64,000 nucleotides of DNA. Source: Alentia gelatinosa. Its lineage: Eukaryota > Annelida > Polychaeta > Phyllodocida > Polynoidae. Below the pieces are notes generated by a model, which saw only the letters and a list, made by a program, of their open reading frames with translations, had not been told where the DNA came from and did no database searches. Both the position numbers and the translations under genes were made by a program. Where the stretch lies: NCBI GenBank assembly GCA_950022655.1, contig OX465583.1:67068652-67132651 (forward strand), written 5' to 3'. How positions within the stretch are numbered: the first letter of the stretch is position 1; each line of letters opens with the position of its first letter. Positions 1 through 10,952 of this stretch are shown in pieces.

Positions 1-312
1 CAGATACCCCAACTGTGGTATACGGATTCAAACCTGTGGTATACGGCCTCAAAACCATGGTATACGGGAAAAATAGTTCCTTTTGCTATAGAGCAAAGAA
101 ATAGTCCCTATTGTTATACCCGTTAATATGGCAATTACTGGGTTTAATTTGTTTGAAAAGATGGATAATAGATACAACAAACGATGATTTTGTCGACAGG
201 CGGCTCTGTAAACCACTCGCGGTTGACGTCGTAATACACTCGCTAGCGCTCGTATATTACTACGCGTCAACCCCTGTCCGCCTGGCCGCCTGTCCACAAA
301 ACCATCGATTTT
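1..312. repeat. Dispersed repeat R1, copy 1 (left-truncated)
   Basis: This segment is closely similar to 1484-1836 and 53031-53288. All three share the run of 'ggtatacgg' motifs, then 'atagagcaaagaaatagtccct', then 'gatggataata'. The right part (about 171-306) folds back on itself: 'acgatgattttgtcgaca' pairs with 'tgtccacaaaaccatcg'. The copy is cut by the window edge, so its true left end is unknown. No coding sequence is evident; it is probably a non-autonomous element with a hairpin at one end. Confidence 0.75.
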
Positions 313-1483
313 TGTCTATTTATCCAACTGGTGGCATGCGGATATTAGTTCACTTTAGGTACGTACTACTTTTACAGATGCACTTTTTTCCGTTTGCGCC
401 GGTTTTTGCAGCCTGGAGTATACAACATATCTGTATGCGCTGGGCACTTTGTATAAGGTGGATGATAAAGGGACAAATGCTAGCTTCACTTCACCTTACA
501 CGTGAGGATCAGAATCCAATATGGCGGTCGTGAAGGGTCACATGACGGGTGACGTAGCACCAGTTGGTCATATAATAGTGAACGTATACCCACAACATTG
601 ACTGGTTTCAGATACAAGCGGACATATGCTCCGTGTAGTTGATATGTAGTAATACCCGAGCGCGTGCGAAAATATTTCGGAGAGTCAACTCCGAGGAGCA
701 TACAACCGCTTTCATCTGAAACCAGTCTACTTTATTATCCAGTTTGTGTCATGACTGCATCATAGCCTTTCGCTCTGAGATGAAAATACAGGAGATATAA
801 AGGCTATCAGGCTGTTTTCTCTGGCTGAATGCACGCCATATGGCTTGAATAACATTGCGTGAGCTCTCGTTTTATCCACGTTTCAACTTTGTCATTGCTT
901 TCAGACTTTGTCATGTGAAATGTTAGAGTTCAATATTTCCTTATTCCAACTCTCTTTTTCTCTATGTGTTGGACAAAATGGAGACTTAGTTCTGTGTACG
1001 AGGCGACAGCCAAGTTAAGCACTCCAAACTCAATGGCGAACGAGGACATAGACCAAACACTCATCAGTTTCTTTCTTAGTGTCCATATTCCTCCCGAGGA
1101 ACAGGATAGAATCGATGAAGATTACAACTGAAAATCAAATCTAAGTTAACATGTTATAATCATTTCTGATGCTGAAACTGCTTTTAGTATTAAAATGTCG
1201 ATTGGTGACTTTCACATCACAAGACGATGTGTGGACGTCTGACGCAGTCTCACCCAATCCGTGCTGCTTCATAAGAAAACCCTGTGCATGCATGGAGCTT
1301 GACTTGTCATCCGTTTTCCTCTACAATGTCATGAATCCGTCAAGCTGGGGACACACCAAGCGAGAAACGCAGCGATTTCCGAAATCACCAACAGAAAATG
1401 GCGTGTATGTGAGAAACTAATTAATAAGAACATCTCAGAAGCAAAAATCAGGTGAAATATGAAATAATAGCTCTTATACAAAG
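313..1483. other. Non-coding stretch with repeat fragments
   Basis: I see no gene here. Three fragments are recognisable. At 421-470 there is a short sequence resembling one deleted unit of the 81-bp minisatellite found at 39345-40408. At about 955-1100 there is sequence related to about 58550-58700 ('gacgaggcgatagccgagtg'-like). At 1347-1379 there is a single inverted 33-bp piece of the 42-bp minisatellite that lies 0.5 kb downstream. The rest is unremarkable AT-rich sequence. Confidence 0.6.
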
Positions 1484-1836
1484 ACCCCATTGAAAATGTA
1501 TGTTGACTCAGTAAACCACGACCCATTATATATAACATGTCAGATACCATAGCTATGGTATACATATTCAAATCTATGGTATCTATGGTAGCCATGGTTT
1601 TCGGGAAAATAGTCCCTTTGTGCTATAGAGCAAAGAAATAGTCCCTATTGTTATATTCTTTAATATGGCAACTATTGGGTTTCATTTATTCAAAAAGATG
1701 GATAATAAATGCAACAAACGATGGTTTTGTGAACAGGCAGCTCTGTAAACAACTCGAGGTTGATGCTAGCGCTCGTGTATTCCTATGTGTCAACCACTCA
1801 TGGTTTATGGCCGCCTGTCCACAAAACCATCGTCTA
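1484..1836. repeat. Dispersed repeat R1, copy 2
   Basis: This is a second, apparently complete copy of R1. It starts near 'ccccattgaaaatgta', the same left edge as the copy at 53031, and ends with the arm 'gcctgtccacaaaaccatcg' shared with copy 1. The terminal ~120 bp form an imperfect hairpin. The 42-bp minisatellite begins about 45 bp beyond its right end. No open frame is conserved between copies. Confidence 0.75.
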
Positions 1837-1882
1837 TTGGCTATATACATGTATGTGTATGCCATTGTGTCTTGGTGGTTGC

Positions 1883-2344
1883 GAAAATCGCTGCGTTTCT
1901 CGCTTGGTGTGTCCCCGGCATCATGAAAATCGCTGCATTTCTCGCTTGGTGTGTCCCTGGCATCATGTTCATCGCTGCATTTCTTGCTTGGTGTGTCCCT
2001 GGCATCATAAAAATCGCTGTGTTTCTTGCTTGATGTGTGTCCGGCATCATGGAAATCCCTGTGTGTCCTGCTTGGAGTGCACCCAGCATCATGAAAATTG
2101 CTGCGTTTCTCACTTGGTGTGTCCCCGCAATGATGGAAATTGCTGCGTTTCTTGCTTGGTGTGTCCCCGGCATCATGGAAATCGCTGCATTTCTCGCTTG
2201 GTGTATCCCCAGCATCATGAAAATGGCTGCGTTTCTCGCTTGGTGTTTCTCTGGCATCATGAAAATCACTGCATTTCTCACTTGGTGTGTCCCAAGCATC
2301 ATGGAAATCGCTGCGTTTCTCGCTTGGTGTGTCTCCGGCATCGT
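1883..2344. repeat. 42-bp minisatellite, 11 units
   Basis: The unit 'atcgctgcgtttctcgctt' + 'ggtgtgtccccggcatcatgaaa' repeats head to tail; 462 bp equals 11 x 42. Units differ by point changes only. Because 42 is divisible by three and the unit lacks stops in several frames, open frames of 115-224 codons run through it on both strands. These are by-products of the repeat, not genes. A single reverse-oriented unit lies at 1347-1379. Confidence 0.93.
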
Positions 2345-3774
2345 GTACATGTACACGCGACAGGTCACGCGTGGGCGTTTATAGGCGTTCTCACACGCAA
2401 CTGCCACTTACAGGCTCTTGAAGGCTCCCTATGAGGTCGAATCTATCTTATTCTAACATGAGGTAGTGTCACTCTGAATATGAGCTTCCTTCTAGGAAAT
2501 GTCTGACAAGATGATCTCACATGTCTTATACTCTGCAATTTAGAGTTTAATTAAGGCTACCTTTCCTTGTGTAGGACTTGTATTCCCTAAACCTAAGCTC
2601 AATTTGGCATTATAATCATAGAATAATGACAATTAGACTGCTGAATCTTGGAGCCGAGTGACAATCAAAGTGCGTCTAAAGGAGTATTTTACAATTCGAG
2701 TGTGGCTCTGGATTTATCTCACCCCTTTCATTGACATTAAATAGCATCAAACAATATCAGAATAATTCAAATTACTTCGCAAATCCAATTGGTTAATAGC
2801 ATATGACGTCATCTCATATTCACTCCGCCACGGCCATGGCGTAGTATCATCCCTTTATGCGGGTGATCGTTGAGTATATTTTTTTTAACATTATTCCTAT
2901 GGCTAAACTTGTACCAGGGATGACATAAAGTAAAGGGTCTTCATGCACAAGCCTAGATTATCAAACAGAGGGTAAGACTTGGCATGTTACAGGTTATACC
3001 CCATCGCATTTACGACCACAATGTAGAGAGTGTACGAGTTGGCGAGGTTATTTTCGCGCTTGTTTCCAACGCTGAACCCACAAGGTTATGCGAACGAAAC
3101 AAATTATCACACTAGATTGTCAAACAGGCCCCGTGTGCATCTGCTCCTACGATTCCTCGTGCTTACCTTGTTGGGATTGCACCTAATGCGGCCTAAATTG
3201 TCAATGTTGAGCCCTGCCTGTCACGCAAAGGGCAGTCCCTGCGGGCCGTGGGGCCGGCCGTACGCCCCGGTAGGCCCGTGTGAGCGGTGCCTGTATTATC
3301 GCCCGCCTACATGTACCCTGGAGCTAATCTCGTTAGGAGGGCCGTCTTCTGGCCAGTTACTGGAGGAGAGTACACGACTGGGTGATGTCCGGGACACGAT
3401 ATTATCCCTGCGTTTACACTAGACGATTCCAGGGGGCCGTTGAATAAACTACGAACGATAAAAAAGTATTTTCTTTGGGGCCATAGTGTTGCATAACATA
3501 ATGTGTTGTAAGCATAGGATGTGCTGATGATAAAAGTAACCTGAAGCTTTTACAAGGTGTTGTATACAAATATGTTCATTTAGGAAATATCTTTTGTCTT
3601 GTCGTACAATACCGAATGGAAATAATCATCCAGGATGTCGTTTATCGTTTGAGTGATCGTATCGTCCAGCACCAGCACCAGAAACGAATGAACTTCATTT
3701 TTTTCAACAGCCCCCTGGATGGCGATTCTGGCATTTTGCACCTCCTGACGACTTTCAGCAGTAAAAAGCTAGAA
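2345..3774. other. Non-coding stretch with an unrecognised 130-codon ORF
   Basis: No gene is recognised. A plus-strand open frame at 3030-3422 (130 codons) lies in a locally GC-rich patch around 3230-3330. I recognise no domain in it and see no convincing splice context, so I do not call it coding. The string 'acaagcctagattatcaaac' near 2950 recurs with changes near 10225, so part of this stretch is dispersed repeat. Confidence 0.55.
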
Positions 3775-4945
3775 ATCGTCTAATGTAGACGCCAAGCGCG
3801 TGACAACTGCGGATCTTCTGGTTACATTAGTTTATACAATTTGGCACCACCTGACGACTATTGGTGACGCTCTGACGCCCGCAACTATTTTCTACACGGG
3901 CAGCAATTCTCTGAAAACTTAGTCGTCAGTGTAAAAAGCTCAAGCACATTCTCAGGTCAATGACTTTTGCGGTGGACATTGCCACCACCTGACAGCTACT
4001 GGCTTGATGATCTACAGTAGCCACATATTTAGTCATCTAGTGTAAACGCCGAGTTATTGCACCACCTGACAACTATTGGTTTGACGATCTACCGTCACCA
4101 TATATTTAGTCGTCTAGTGTAAACACTGGGTTAGTGCACCACCTGACGACTAATGACTTGACGATCTACAGTCGTCACATATTTAGTCGTCTACTGTATA
4201 AGCTGGGCTAGTGTGCCACCTGACAACTATTGGCTTGATAATTTAGTCATCTCGTGTAAACGCCGGGTTAGGGCACCACCAGAAGACTACTGACTTGATG
4301 ATCTACAGTCATCACATATTAAGTCGTCTATTGTAAACGCTGAGTTAGGGCACCTCCTGACGACTACTGGCTGACGATCTACAGTCACCATGTATATAGT
4401 CGTCTTGTGTAAACGCTGAGTTAGGGCACCACCTGACGACTACTGACTTGACGATCCACCGTCGCCACATATTTAGTCGTCTAGTGTAAATACCGGGTTA
4501 GTACACCACCTGATGACTACTGACTTGACGATCTACAGTCGTCACATATTTAGTCGTCTAGTGTATAAGCTGGGCTAGTGCACCACCTGACAACTATTGG
4601 CTTGACAATTTAGTCATCTCGTGTAAACGCCGGGTTAGGGCACCACCAGACGACTACTGACTTGATGATCTACAGTCACCACATATTAAGTCATCTAGTG
4701 TAAACGCTGAGTTAGGGCACCACCTGACGACTACTGGCTGACGATCTACAGTCACCATGTATATAGTCGTCTTGTGTAAACGCTGAGTTAGGGCACCACA
4801 TGACGACTACTGACTTGACGATCCACCGTCGCCACATATTTAGTCGTCTAGTGTAAATACCGGGTTAGTACACCACCTGATGACTACTGACTTGAGGATC
4901 TACAGCCGCCACATATTTAGTCGTCTCGTGTAAACGCCGGGACAC
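3775..4945. repeat. ~73-bp tandem array with higher-order structure
   Basis: About 15 diverged units occur, each with 'tagtcgtctagtgtaaac', 'gggttagggcaccacctg', 'gacgactactgacttgacg' and 'atctacagtc.ccacatat'. Unit length varies (about 60-78 bp) because some units are deleted. A five-unit block of about 367 bp is duplicated: the variant 'agctgggctagtg' sits at 4201 and again at 4568, followed in both cases by the same series of variant units. Each unit has an 8-bp inverted pair, TAGTCGTC and GACGACTA. No coding capacity is apparent. Confidence 0.9.
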
Positions 4946-6006
4946 GCGACCACGAGTGAGTGGTGTCCGATCTGTGACCTTTACCTGCCTGGAGGATCCC
5001 CGTCCTACTCACAGGTAGGAGGAGGCGGCAATTTACACAAGTCAACAGTCATGGCCGCTTTTCTAATTCGGGAACTCGCTTTATAATGACGCAGGTGCCA
5101 CCAGCCCACAGGTCTGAATGGATTTTTTTTCGACCTGATGTATTTTCTTGCGGCAATACAGATGTGACTATTTTTGTTATCCTATTTTTGCTGACTATAG
5201 CACCTCTTGTAGACTGGCTGCAGACCCTGCATCTCATGGGTACCACCCATTTGTCTCTGCTAACCTTCAAAACAGCTGTCTCTAATGCTAGGACTGTGTA
5301 GTTAGAGTTAGTTTTCCAGTAGAGCTTGGCTGGTTCTCAGGTCCAGCCATTTTGTTCAGTCTTCCTTGCTGGTTCCCAAACTGCACAGTGCCTGCCAATT
5401 AACAAAGAAGAGCCAGTAACCCCTAAATGAGGGGTGAATACTTCAGCATTATACCCAGAATGGATCTGTAAACCATTCCCTAATATCGTAATTAGGCAAA
5501 ATCTTGTCGAGCTTTATTTTGCCTGGATATTTAGTAGGCTCTAAGCGGCCCTAGGCTTCAGGCGGGCTCGTGATATTGCCTTCTGATGTTAAATTGACAA
5601 CACTCTTCTTGAAGTCCCCTCATGTCGTACACAGGACAAAAAAGTCTGATCCCAGCAGCTGGGGCTTGTTGAATAATTAAAGCACTGAGCTTCCGACATG
5701 CTACGATAGCGCTCCGACAAGCTTCCGACACAGAATCAAATTTTCTACGGGAATGACCGGGTTTCTTGTAACTCTGTGTTCCGACGGAGTTTCCGACATA
5801 CTTCGACAAGGTTCCGACACATTAACCGCGTCGCAGGCCTTCCGAGAAAATCGATTATGACCGAGCTAAGACATGTTTCTGTAGGTAGACGAGGGTATGG
5901 GAAGATTTGGGGTCACTTTTGTTAAACATTTATGGACGATTCGCAGTGCATCGTCTGCGAGGCCAGTCCTCAGCGAAGACTGACATTATTAGAGCGTGCT
6001 TGCATA

Positions 6007-6008
<2 letters not shown>
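4946..6008. other. Non-coding stretch with TCCGACA-rich patch
   Basis: No gene is supported. From about 5688 to 5822 the heptamer 'ttccgaca' or a close variant occurs repeatedly in both strand orientations around 'cgacaagc'. This looks like the inverted end of an old mobile element. An 83-codon minus-strand frame over it has no recognisable domain and is rejected. Confidence 0.5.

Positions 6009-6082
<74 letters not shown>
6009..6082. repeat. (AT)n microsatellite
   Basis: An uninterrupted AT dinucleotide run of 74 bp. The plus-strand frame across it encodes only alternating Tyr-Ile and is not a gene. Confidence 0.98.
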
Positions 6083-6084
<2 letters not shown>

Positions 6085-7737
6085 GTGTGTGTGTGTTGCC
6101 TAAAGGTTTAAGTGCTTGCTTTCTATAAAAAAAACTATCCTCTCACTATCTGCATGCAAACACTGTGACATTGGGAAAGGAGCAGAGTGCCAGTGTCTCG
6201 GGATTTTAGAGGCATGCCCAGCTGACCATGACCAATCACTCAAGACCAGGGACCTGTTTAAGTAGTCTCGTGACATTAGGCCTAGACAGACTTTAACAGC
6301 GGCACCAACAGTGCAAGCAACAGCGGAAAAAGACTAGCAAATATCAGAAAATCGGAGTGGCCATTCTCCTTCATATTTGAAACGATTATAGGTTATATGT
6401 ATCCCCTACTTATGTTAAAGTGTCATTGCTTAATTCCTACGAGAAAGGAGTAAAACTCTGTGTGTCATTGATTGCAATCTTGTGATCTGTCCGTATGGTG
6501 TCACAGACGCCATCTAGACATGTCACGAAACTACTGAAACAGGTCCCTGGAAAACCTCATTGACCCACTGGTGCTTGATATGTTTGGATCCTAGAATCTC
6601 AAGCAGTTGAAGAAAGGGCAAGTTGACTGGGTGCAAGTGGGTTACAGAAAATTACCCATAGACTGAATATATGAAAAAAAAACTTTAATTGTTATTCATC
6701 TGTAACTGCATGTTCATTCATCGATGATAAAACCATTTTATTCTAGTTTTAAACTCTTGGCCCTATACGATATCTCCTACAGTCATATACTCTCTTTGGT
6801 CAATGTTTAAGGCTCCCAAGACTAAAGAGGTTTACATAGGGACCCTTTATAGTAGTTTGATATGGATTTACCATATAAATTCATATCTTTATACACATAC
6901 ATGTTTACTAGGTGAATATAGCTCGATCCCTATATTTCAGTGTTATTTTGAAGATGCCTGCTCCATCCTATTGAATACGAAGGCAGTAGTTAGTATCATT
7001 AGTCATTTCAATTGAGCGGTCTATTGATCTATCTGCACTCCAGTTTGTCAGGTCGAATAAACCTCATCGGATGGATAGGTTCTGGATAACCTCCAAACAC
7101 AACTCCCCAAACATTTATCCTCTGTTATGCCATTCATGTGGCCATCAAAACAAAAATATTTTCTGCTAACTCATACGTAAAAATCGGGCCACAGCTTTCT
7201 CAAATGTGGTAGTAAGTCTACCACTGTTTAAGATAAATACTTAAGTATTAGATGTCTTAATAGAATAGGGAAGGATCTCAAAAAAAATTCAACATTGAAA
7301 TGAAATACTTTCAAAGGGACAAAAAGGTTTTCTCCACCATAAGGATCTCATCTATACCATCCAAAAAACGTATATTTCTAAGTAAAGCCTGAAATATCAA
7401 CAAGACTTGCGTGTATTTGCTAGATATACACAATATTTCTATCTGAGTGGCCGTATTCTCCACATAGTCGACGCGAAGTGAAACTCCGAGCTATAGCGAG
7501 GAGTATTGCGTAGCGTCAACTTCCAGGCCCATCTGCAAGGGGAATGACTAAATTTTGCACTAAATTAAGTTGTGCGTTACCAGGGTCCACAGAACTATAG
7601 ATGTACTTGTACTCACAAAGTAGGAGAACGTAAGGCTACTTTAGATTCATCTAAAAATAGGATAACCCCCTATCTTTTTTTTTATTCGGTATCGATTCGT
7701 CGGTACAAAACCTCGCTCTTCCATCAACTTAGTATAT
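6083..7737. other. Non-coding AT-rich stretch
   Basis: I see no exon, RNA gene or clear repeat boundary in this stretch. The short open frames are chance. At 7444-7505 the phrase 'tctgagtggccgtattctcc' recurs at about 25709 ('ctgagtggccgtattctccg'), so at least part is dispersed repeat. Confidence 0.5.
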
Positions 7738-8085
7738 ATAATGATAGAACCCCGCCTAACGGACACCCCACGTAAGCGGACACCCCGCGTTAGCGGCCAC
7801 TTTTGCTCTGATCGGAAATGTTTCCCTCTACTAGATGTTTGATTTAACCCCGGGTAGGTGGTGTGTGAGTATATTCCTAGAAATATTTTGTAATTCAACG
7901 TTTAATAACTTCGGATCCAATTAAGATATTAAAGGATGGATTTCAGATCTATCATTGCCTCTGTCTTTCCTACATATCGAGATATTACACTTGTATATTC
8001 GACCGGCGGAAACTTTAAAACTCCGCGTAAGCGGTCACTTTGGCACGGAACAGAATGTGTCAGCTTACGCGGGTTTTTACTGTAA
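7738..8085. mobile_element. MITE-like element with AAAACCCCGC ends, copy 1
   Basis: The ends 'gatagaaccccgcctaacgg' and 'cttacgcgggtttttactgt' are imperfect inverted repeats of the same sequence that bounds the element at 61891-62155. Near the left end short units 'gtaagcggacaccccgcg' are repeated. No transposase frame is present, so it is a non-autonomous element. The boundaries are approximate because this copy is diverged. Confidence 0.6.
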
Positions 8086-8413
8086 TGTTAAAGTAACTAC
8101 AAGTAACATAGTAACATGGTAGCATTGCAAGAGAATAGTAGCCGATCGGATAAACCATTATTACCATACAACTATATCTCTCCTTACAATTCCAAGGAAA
8201 GGGAAATAAACAACTGTGAAATATCAAACTAGGAAACTCTATTTTCAATATCTTTATCAAACCGGAAGTGGGCAGTGCCTCTCCCACAACGACAATAGTG
8301 AGACCAAGTCCTTACCCGTGATGATTACAAAACTAGCGATATTTATACATGAAGATAAGTGTCGTTGTATGACTGCAGTCTACCTACAGGCAGGATACAT
8401 ACGTGTATGAATA
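8086..8413. other. Short non-coding gap
   Basis: Nothing beyond unique-looking AT-rich sequence is visible between two mobile elements. The overlapping 64- and 75-codon frames have no recognisable features. Confidence 0.5.
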
Positions 8414-8857
8414 CTGGAGAACTCGACCCGTAACGAGCTCGACACGTTAAAAACTTGACCCCTAACGAACTCTACCCGTTATGAATTCTCTCAATTCATG
8501 TGTCTCAGCTGTGGATGAATACTATACTGAATAATAAGTATGTCATCTTGGCTTCATATTTGGTCTTCTCTGGGGAAGAATAGAAATAGAAAACCATTCC
8601 CCTACCCCTACCCCTATCGCTAACCCTATCTCTTACCCTAAATTCCTAACCCTATCCCTAATCCTAACCCTAACCCTATCCCTAACCCTAACCCTATCAT
8701 AACTATAACCTTAACCCTATCTCTAACTAGTCAGACCTTTCCTTCTATATGAAAATGTGTATTTGGAACGGGTCGAGTTCTCCAATCGATTTCGCCAAAA
8801 GGGGTTGAGTTCTCCTGACAACTACGGGTCGAGTTCGTCTCGGGTCGAGTTCTCCAG
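8414..8857 (+). mobile_element. TA-flanked MITE with telomere-like core, copy 1
   Basis: The element begins CTGGAGAACTCGACCCG and ends with its inverse CGGGTCGAGTTCTCCAG. The dinucleotide TA lies directly outside both ends (8412-8413 and 8858-8859), as expected for Tc1/mariner-type target duplication. Variants of the same motif recur inside both ends. The centre (about 8600-8730) is a degenerate CCCTAA/CCCTAT array resembling telomeric repeats. There is no transposase. Copies 2 and 3 lie at 9494-9914 and 34003-34372. Confidence 0.85.
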
Positions 8858-9006
8858 TAACCATGTAGAATGTGGAAGGAATAATCTTCAATCTCTCATA
8901 GGGTTAACAATGGTAACTCGTTCTCCATGCCCCTAGGTGTATTACAGTCCGTTCTCCATGGTCTATGACATCATATATCCAATGTGTCGTCCATTTTCTT
9001 AGTGTG

Positions 9007-9314
9007 TACTATCGTAATACTGGATGAGTTTTAATCTTGGCCACCATATGCCACGACTGGGGTTTGGCATAGTGATTTCACGAGGCGAAGCCGAGTGAAG
9101 TCCAGAGCCAAAAGTCTAGGAGTGGAATGCGATGGCTAAGATTAAAACAAATCAGGCATTGATTTTATCCTTCCCTGTCTCCTCGTTTTTGTAATATTAT
9201 ATGATAATAATTCTGTATGCCGCTAGTGGCATATAAAAGTCCGTATGCCAGTCAGCGTGGCATACGGAAACTCAATGTTAAGCCTATGGGATTTTATATA
9301 AGGGGTAGGATAAA
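9007..9314 (-). mobile_element. MITE family B, copy 1 (reverse orientation)
   Basis: This ~308-bp segment is the reverse complement of 37378-37686 and 49286-49595. Shared landmarks are 'ctatcgtaatactggatgag', 'ttcacgaggcgaagccgagt', 'tatgccgctagtggcata' and 'cctatgggattttatata'. It has no coding capacity. Partial relatives occur at about 25600-25685, 32773-32930, 33180-33300 and 36752-36835. This is the most frequent element in the window. Confidence 0.85.
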
Positions 9315-9493
9315 GGGGTGAGATGAATACAGAAAGCAACTCGTTTTGTCCAAATTCATCCTCCTCCAACTCGTTTGAATGCTATGAGATATTCACTCGG
9401 CTTCACCTTGTTCATATCACTCCGTGTAAAACCTGACAACTTTGACCAAATAGTTAGTTTCTTCTATAGTACTCATGCCAGTGTATACATATA

Positions 9494-9914
9494 CTGGAGA
9501 AATCGACCCGTAAAAAACTCGAACCGTAACGAACTCCACCCGTTTTAAATCTTCTCAACTCCAATGTGGATAATTACTATATTTAGGAGAAAGTAAGTCA
9601 TTTTGGCTTTAAGTTTTGGTCCTCTCTGAAAGAAGAAAACAATTAGAACCCTTTCCCTATCTCTAACCATATCTCTAACCCTAACCCTATCCCTATCCCT
9701 AACGTTAACCTTACACCTTAACATAACGGGTCTTATTTGCAATATCCTTTGATTCATTTGCCTAAAGGCTAACTAGTCAGACCTTTACTTCTATATGAAA
9801 ATGTCTTTATCATAAAATTCTATAACGGGTCGAGTTCTCCAATCGAATTCTCCAAAACGGGTAGAGTTCTCCGGACAACTACGGGTCGAGTTCGTTTCGG
9901 GTCGAGTTCTCCAG
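9494..9914 (+). mobile_element. TA-flanked MITE with telomere-like core, copy 2
   Basis: The architecture and orientation match the copy at 8414. It starts after TA at 9492-9493 with CTGGAGAAATCGACCCG and ends CGGGTCGAGTTCTCCAG. The right flank is CA instead of TA, a single change. The CCCTAA-like core (about 9645-9725) is shorter than in copy 1, so the core length varies between copies. Confidence 0.85.
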
Positions 9915-10289
9915 CAACCGTATATACTGCATGCTAGGGAATGGGGTATCTCAGGCCAATTATAAAACTTCAAATAATACATCATATGAATTACACCCAC
10001 CAGTATCCCCTGTGATGGCTGCTTGTCTGTCGACCAGAAGCGCATTTTACATGAGACACGTTCCCCGACTCCCCCGGATCGGTAGATGTGTATTGGACTT
10101 TAGACAGTATAACTTATAGCTTATACTATAAGCCGTCCATGAGGTCGTCCACAAGTGTTGAAGGACGTTAGACCACATCGTCCCTGGGTCTCTACGGCAC
10201 ACAGAAAAGGGTCAAAAGGGTCTACATGTACAAGCCTAGATTATTAAACGGGCCCCTGTACCGCGGGGTGGTGGGTATTAATCCTAAGG
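9915..10289. other. Non-coding gap with repeat fragments
   Basis: No gene is seen. 'ggatcggtagatgtgtattg' at about 10077 recurs in altered form at about 10553 and 53365, marking another dispersed repeat. The segment 'acaagcctagattattaaac' near 10230 matches about 2948. Confidence 0.45.
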
Positions 10290-10340
10290 AAATCAGTCTA
10301 CACCTACCGACATAATATGTCGGTAGGTGTAGACTGATTT
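10290..10340. repeat. Perfect 51-nt palindrome
   Basis: Two exactly complementary 25-nt arms (10290-10314 and 10316-10340) are separated by one base. The arms begin AAATCAGTCTACACC and end GGTGTAGACTGATTT. No mismatch was found when the two arms were compared base by base. It would form a long hairpin or cruciform. It is not an obvious terminator of any gene here; it may be the residue of an element or an assembly fold-back. Confidence 0.95.
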
Positions 10341-10946
10341 TATTATACATACGCACACTGATAAAATCGGTGTATGGTCCACTGATCACTGGGGAGGGCA
10401 AAAACCACAACTTATCGGCGAAGGAGCTGGTTCATTAATCGCTGGATAGCCTTGCCTAGCTGTCCTACATCTACCGACTCCGTTAGGATACCTCGCCCGA
10501 GACAAATTACTCTCCGTTTGTCGCCGACAAACGTACATAAATGTTCCGAAATTGGTAGATGGGCATTGGCCTTAAAGTACCCGCGGGATCTGATACAAGG
10601 CGCAGGAGAGAAGGTGGAGAGCGATTGAAAGGGAGTTTAACTTGAGGTCAGTTAAGGTGGAAATACAAGAAAACCACCAAAGACTACTTCAAATACAGGA
10701 TACAAGTTCTAGCCACCAAAGAGATTTACAAACATGAATATTATGCACCGAGTTTCTTTCCACCTCATCAAATTATCTCATCATCTTGTATCTGATTTTG
10801 TATCATGTGTTCTGATGCATCAACTTCTCTTGTATTTCAATATGTGTATCATGTATCTTTGTGTGCAACCACTGGGGAATCAACGGCAACTGTATTCATT
10901 GGAAGAAATCGATAAATACTTCAAATTTATAAGAACAAAATAGTCT
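10341..10946 (-). other. Start of GPCR intron 1 and flanking repeats
   Basis: On the minus strand this is the beginning of the intron that follows the GPCR exon; the donor is at 10947-10952. I found no second GPCR exon here or anywhere to the left, on reading frames that could continue after TM4. The piece around 10440-10590 is related to 53283-53400, a dispersed repeat. Confidence 0.5.
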
Positions 10947-10952
10947 ACTCAC

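Noticed and set aside
1760..2434. 224-, 188- and 115-codon repeat proteins over the 42-bp array
   Set aside because: Open frames on both strands through a minisatellite, with no start context, splice sites or homologous domain.
3030..3422. 130-codon plus-strand ORF
   Set aside because: GC-rich patch explains the open frame; no domain, and part of the area is dispersed repeat.
3775..4945. CRISPR array
   Set aside because: Repeats are contiguous and diverged with no unique spacers of fixed length, and the genome is clearly metazoan.
5907..6128. 73-codon plus-strand frame with Tyr-Ile repeats
   Set aside because: An AT microsatellite in frame by chance.
8600..8730. A true telomere or chromosome end
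   Set aside because: The CCCTAA-like array is short and degenerate, and it lies inside a TA-flanked element present in three copies.
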